A stretch of 6,389 bases of DNA, from contig JBBSBE010000183.1 of assembly GCA_038251625.1 (NCBI GenBank), positions 1 through 6,389 of the forward strand, read 5' to 3'. Origin of the DNA: JBBQXK01 sp038251625 (GTDB lineage: Bacteria; Pseudomonadota; Alphaproteobacteria; Rhodobacterales; Rhodobacteraceae). Of the stretch, positions 5,936-6,389 are shown in pieces (position 1 is the first letter of the stretch; every line of letters starts with the position of its first letter). A program made the translations under genes and the position numbers. Under the pieces are notes generated by a model. That model had not been told where the DNA came from and ran no database searches. It saw nothing but the letters and a program-made list of their open reading frames with translations.

Positions 5936-5941
5936 GGAACA

Positions 5942-5949
5942 TCCCTCCT
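5942..5949 (-). promoter_or_regulatory. Ribosome binding site that fixes the DUF4399 start
   Basis: On the minus strand it reads AGGAGGGA, with its GGAGG core 8 bases before the ATG at 5935. The site lies inside the longer open frame that begins at 5989, which argues against that earlier start. Confidence 0.7.
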
Positions 5950-5985
5950 GATGAGACTGGAAAAGTAGCCTGCCACGATCCCAGT

Positions 5986-6389
5986 TCAACGCGCGTCCTT
6001 GGCACGCAGATGCGCCTCGAGCCTGCGCAGCAGCAGAGAAAGGCCGATGGTCAGCGTCAGATACACCAGCGCCACCACGTTATAGGTCTCGAAGTACCGG
6101 AAGTTCCCCGCCGCCGTCACCTTCCCAAGCTGCGTCACATCCGACACACCCAGCACCGACACGAGGCTCGAATCCTTCACCATTGCAACGAAATCATTGC
6201 CAAGGGGCGGCAGGATGGTGCGAAACGCCTGCGGCGCCACGATGTGGCGAAACCTCTGCCACCCGCCAAGGCCCAAGGCCTGCGCCGCTTCGACCTGCCC
6301 CCGGTCGACCGACAACAGGCCCGCCCGGAACACCTCGGCCAGAAAGGCCGAATAAGCGATGGTCAGCGCCACGATGGCCCGCCAGATCA
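5986..6389 (-). CDS. Polar amino-acid ABC transporter permease, C-terminal part (runs off right edge)
   Basis: Inner-membrane permease subunit of the HisM/GlnP type, one half of the channel through which an ABC importer takes up polar or charged amino acids. About 134 residues are visible. They include a transmembrane stretch ALTIAYSAFLAEVFRAGLLS and the EAA loop that contacts the ATPase, EAAQALGLGGWQRFRHIVAP followed by QAFRTILPPLGN. Then come the family hallmark VKDSSLVSVLGVSDVTQLG and a last membrane helix near VVALVYLTLTIGLSLLLRRL. The open frame continues past the right edge with no stop (IWRAIVAL), so the apparent GTG start at 6372 is an internal Val codon. The ATPase, binding protein and second permease are not in the window, so the substrate cannot be named. 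Confidence 0.92.
   Translation of the reverse strand, partial: IWRAIVALTIAYSAFLAEVFRAGLLSVDRGQVEAAQALGLGGWQRFRHIVAPQAFRTILPPLGNDFVAMVKDSSLVSVLGVSDVTQLGKVTAAGNFRYFETYNVVALVYLTLTIGLSLLLRRLEAHLRAKDAR

Noticed and set aside
5936..5989. Earlier start for the DUF4399 gene adding 18 residues
   Set aside because: The extra residues would precede a textbook signal peptide, and the strong ribosome site at 5942-5949 lies inside the extension.
6370..6372. GTG as the start of the ABC permease
   Set aside because: The frame stays open to the window edge with membrane-type residues (IWRAIVAL). A 128-residue protein would lack half of the permease, so the GTG is an internal Val codon.

Overview
The window looks like a high-GC alphaproteobacterial chromosome, most likely Rhodobacterales (Roseobacter/Rhodobacter group). 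The evidence is the strong G/C third-position bias, the mix of gene families, and an intergenic G/C-run hairpin of a kind I associate with that order. The order-level call is inference. No rRNA, tRNA, CRISPR or mobile element is visible, and coding density is high: the longest gap between genes is about 130 bases.

Positions 1-2278 (minus strand) hold the start of an L-carnitine catabolic operon. In transcription order it contains a beta-keto acid cleavage enzyme (BKACE, former DUF849), an HD-domain protein, a small four-helix membrane protein, and the N-terminal part of L-carnitine 3-dehydrogenase, which runs off the left edge. Spacing is very tight: 2 bases, then a 4-base GTGA overlap, then 12 bases. 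A divergent gene (2349-3308, plus strand) encodes a GATase1-AraC regulator of the CdhR/GbdR type. Carnitine dehydrogenase would oxidise L-carnitine to 3-dehydrocarnitine. BKACE would condense that with acetyl-CoA to give betainyl-CoA and acetoacetate, which feeds glycine betaine breakdown. The HD and membrane proteins have no place in this textbook pathway and are the most interesting part of the window. The HD protein carries the full six-ligand set of the mixed-valence diiron HD oxygenases (PhnZ/TmpB/MIOX type), but the two residues PhnZ uses to hold its substrate appear to be replaced.

Positions 3354-5366 (minus strand, convergent with cdhR) encode a complete peptidyl-dipeptidase Dcp of the M3 zinc metallopeptidase family.

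Positions 5498-6389 (minus strand) carry a small exported, histidine-rich DUF4399 protein. Upstream of it is the C-terminal end of a polar amino-acid ABC transporter permease that enters from the right edge. The gap between the DUF4399 gene and dcp holds a G-run/C-run element that can fold into two mutually exclusive hairpins.
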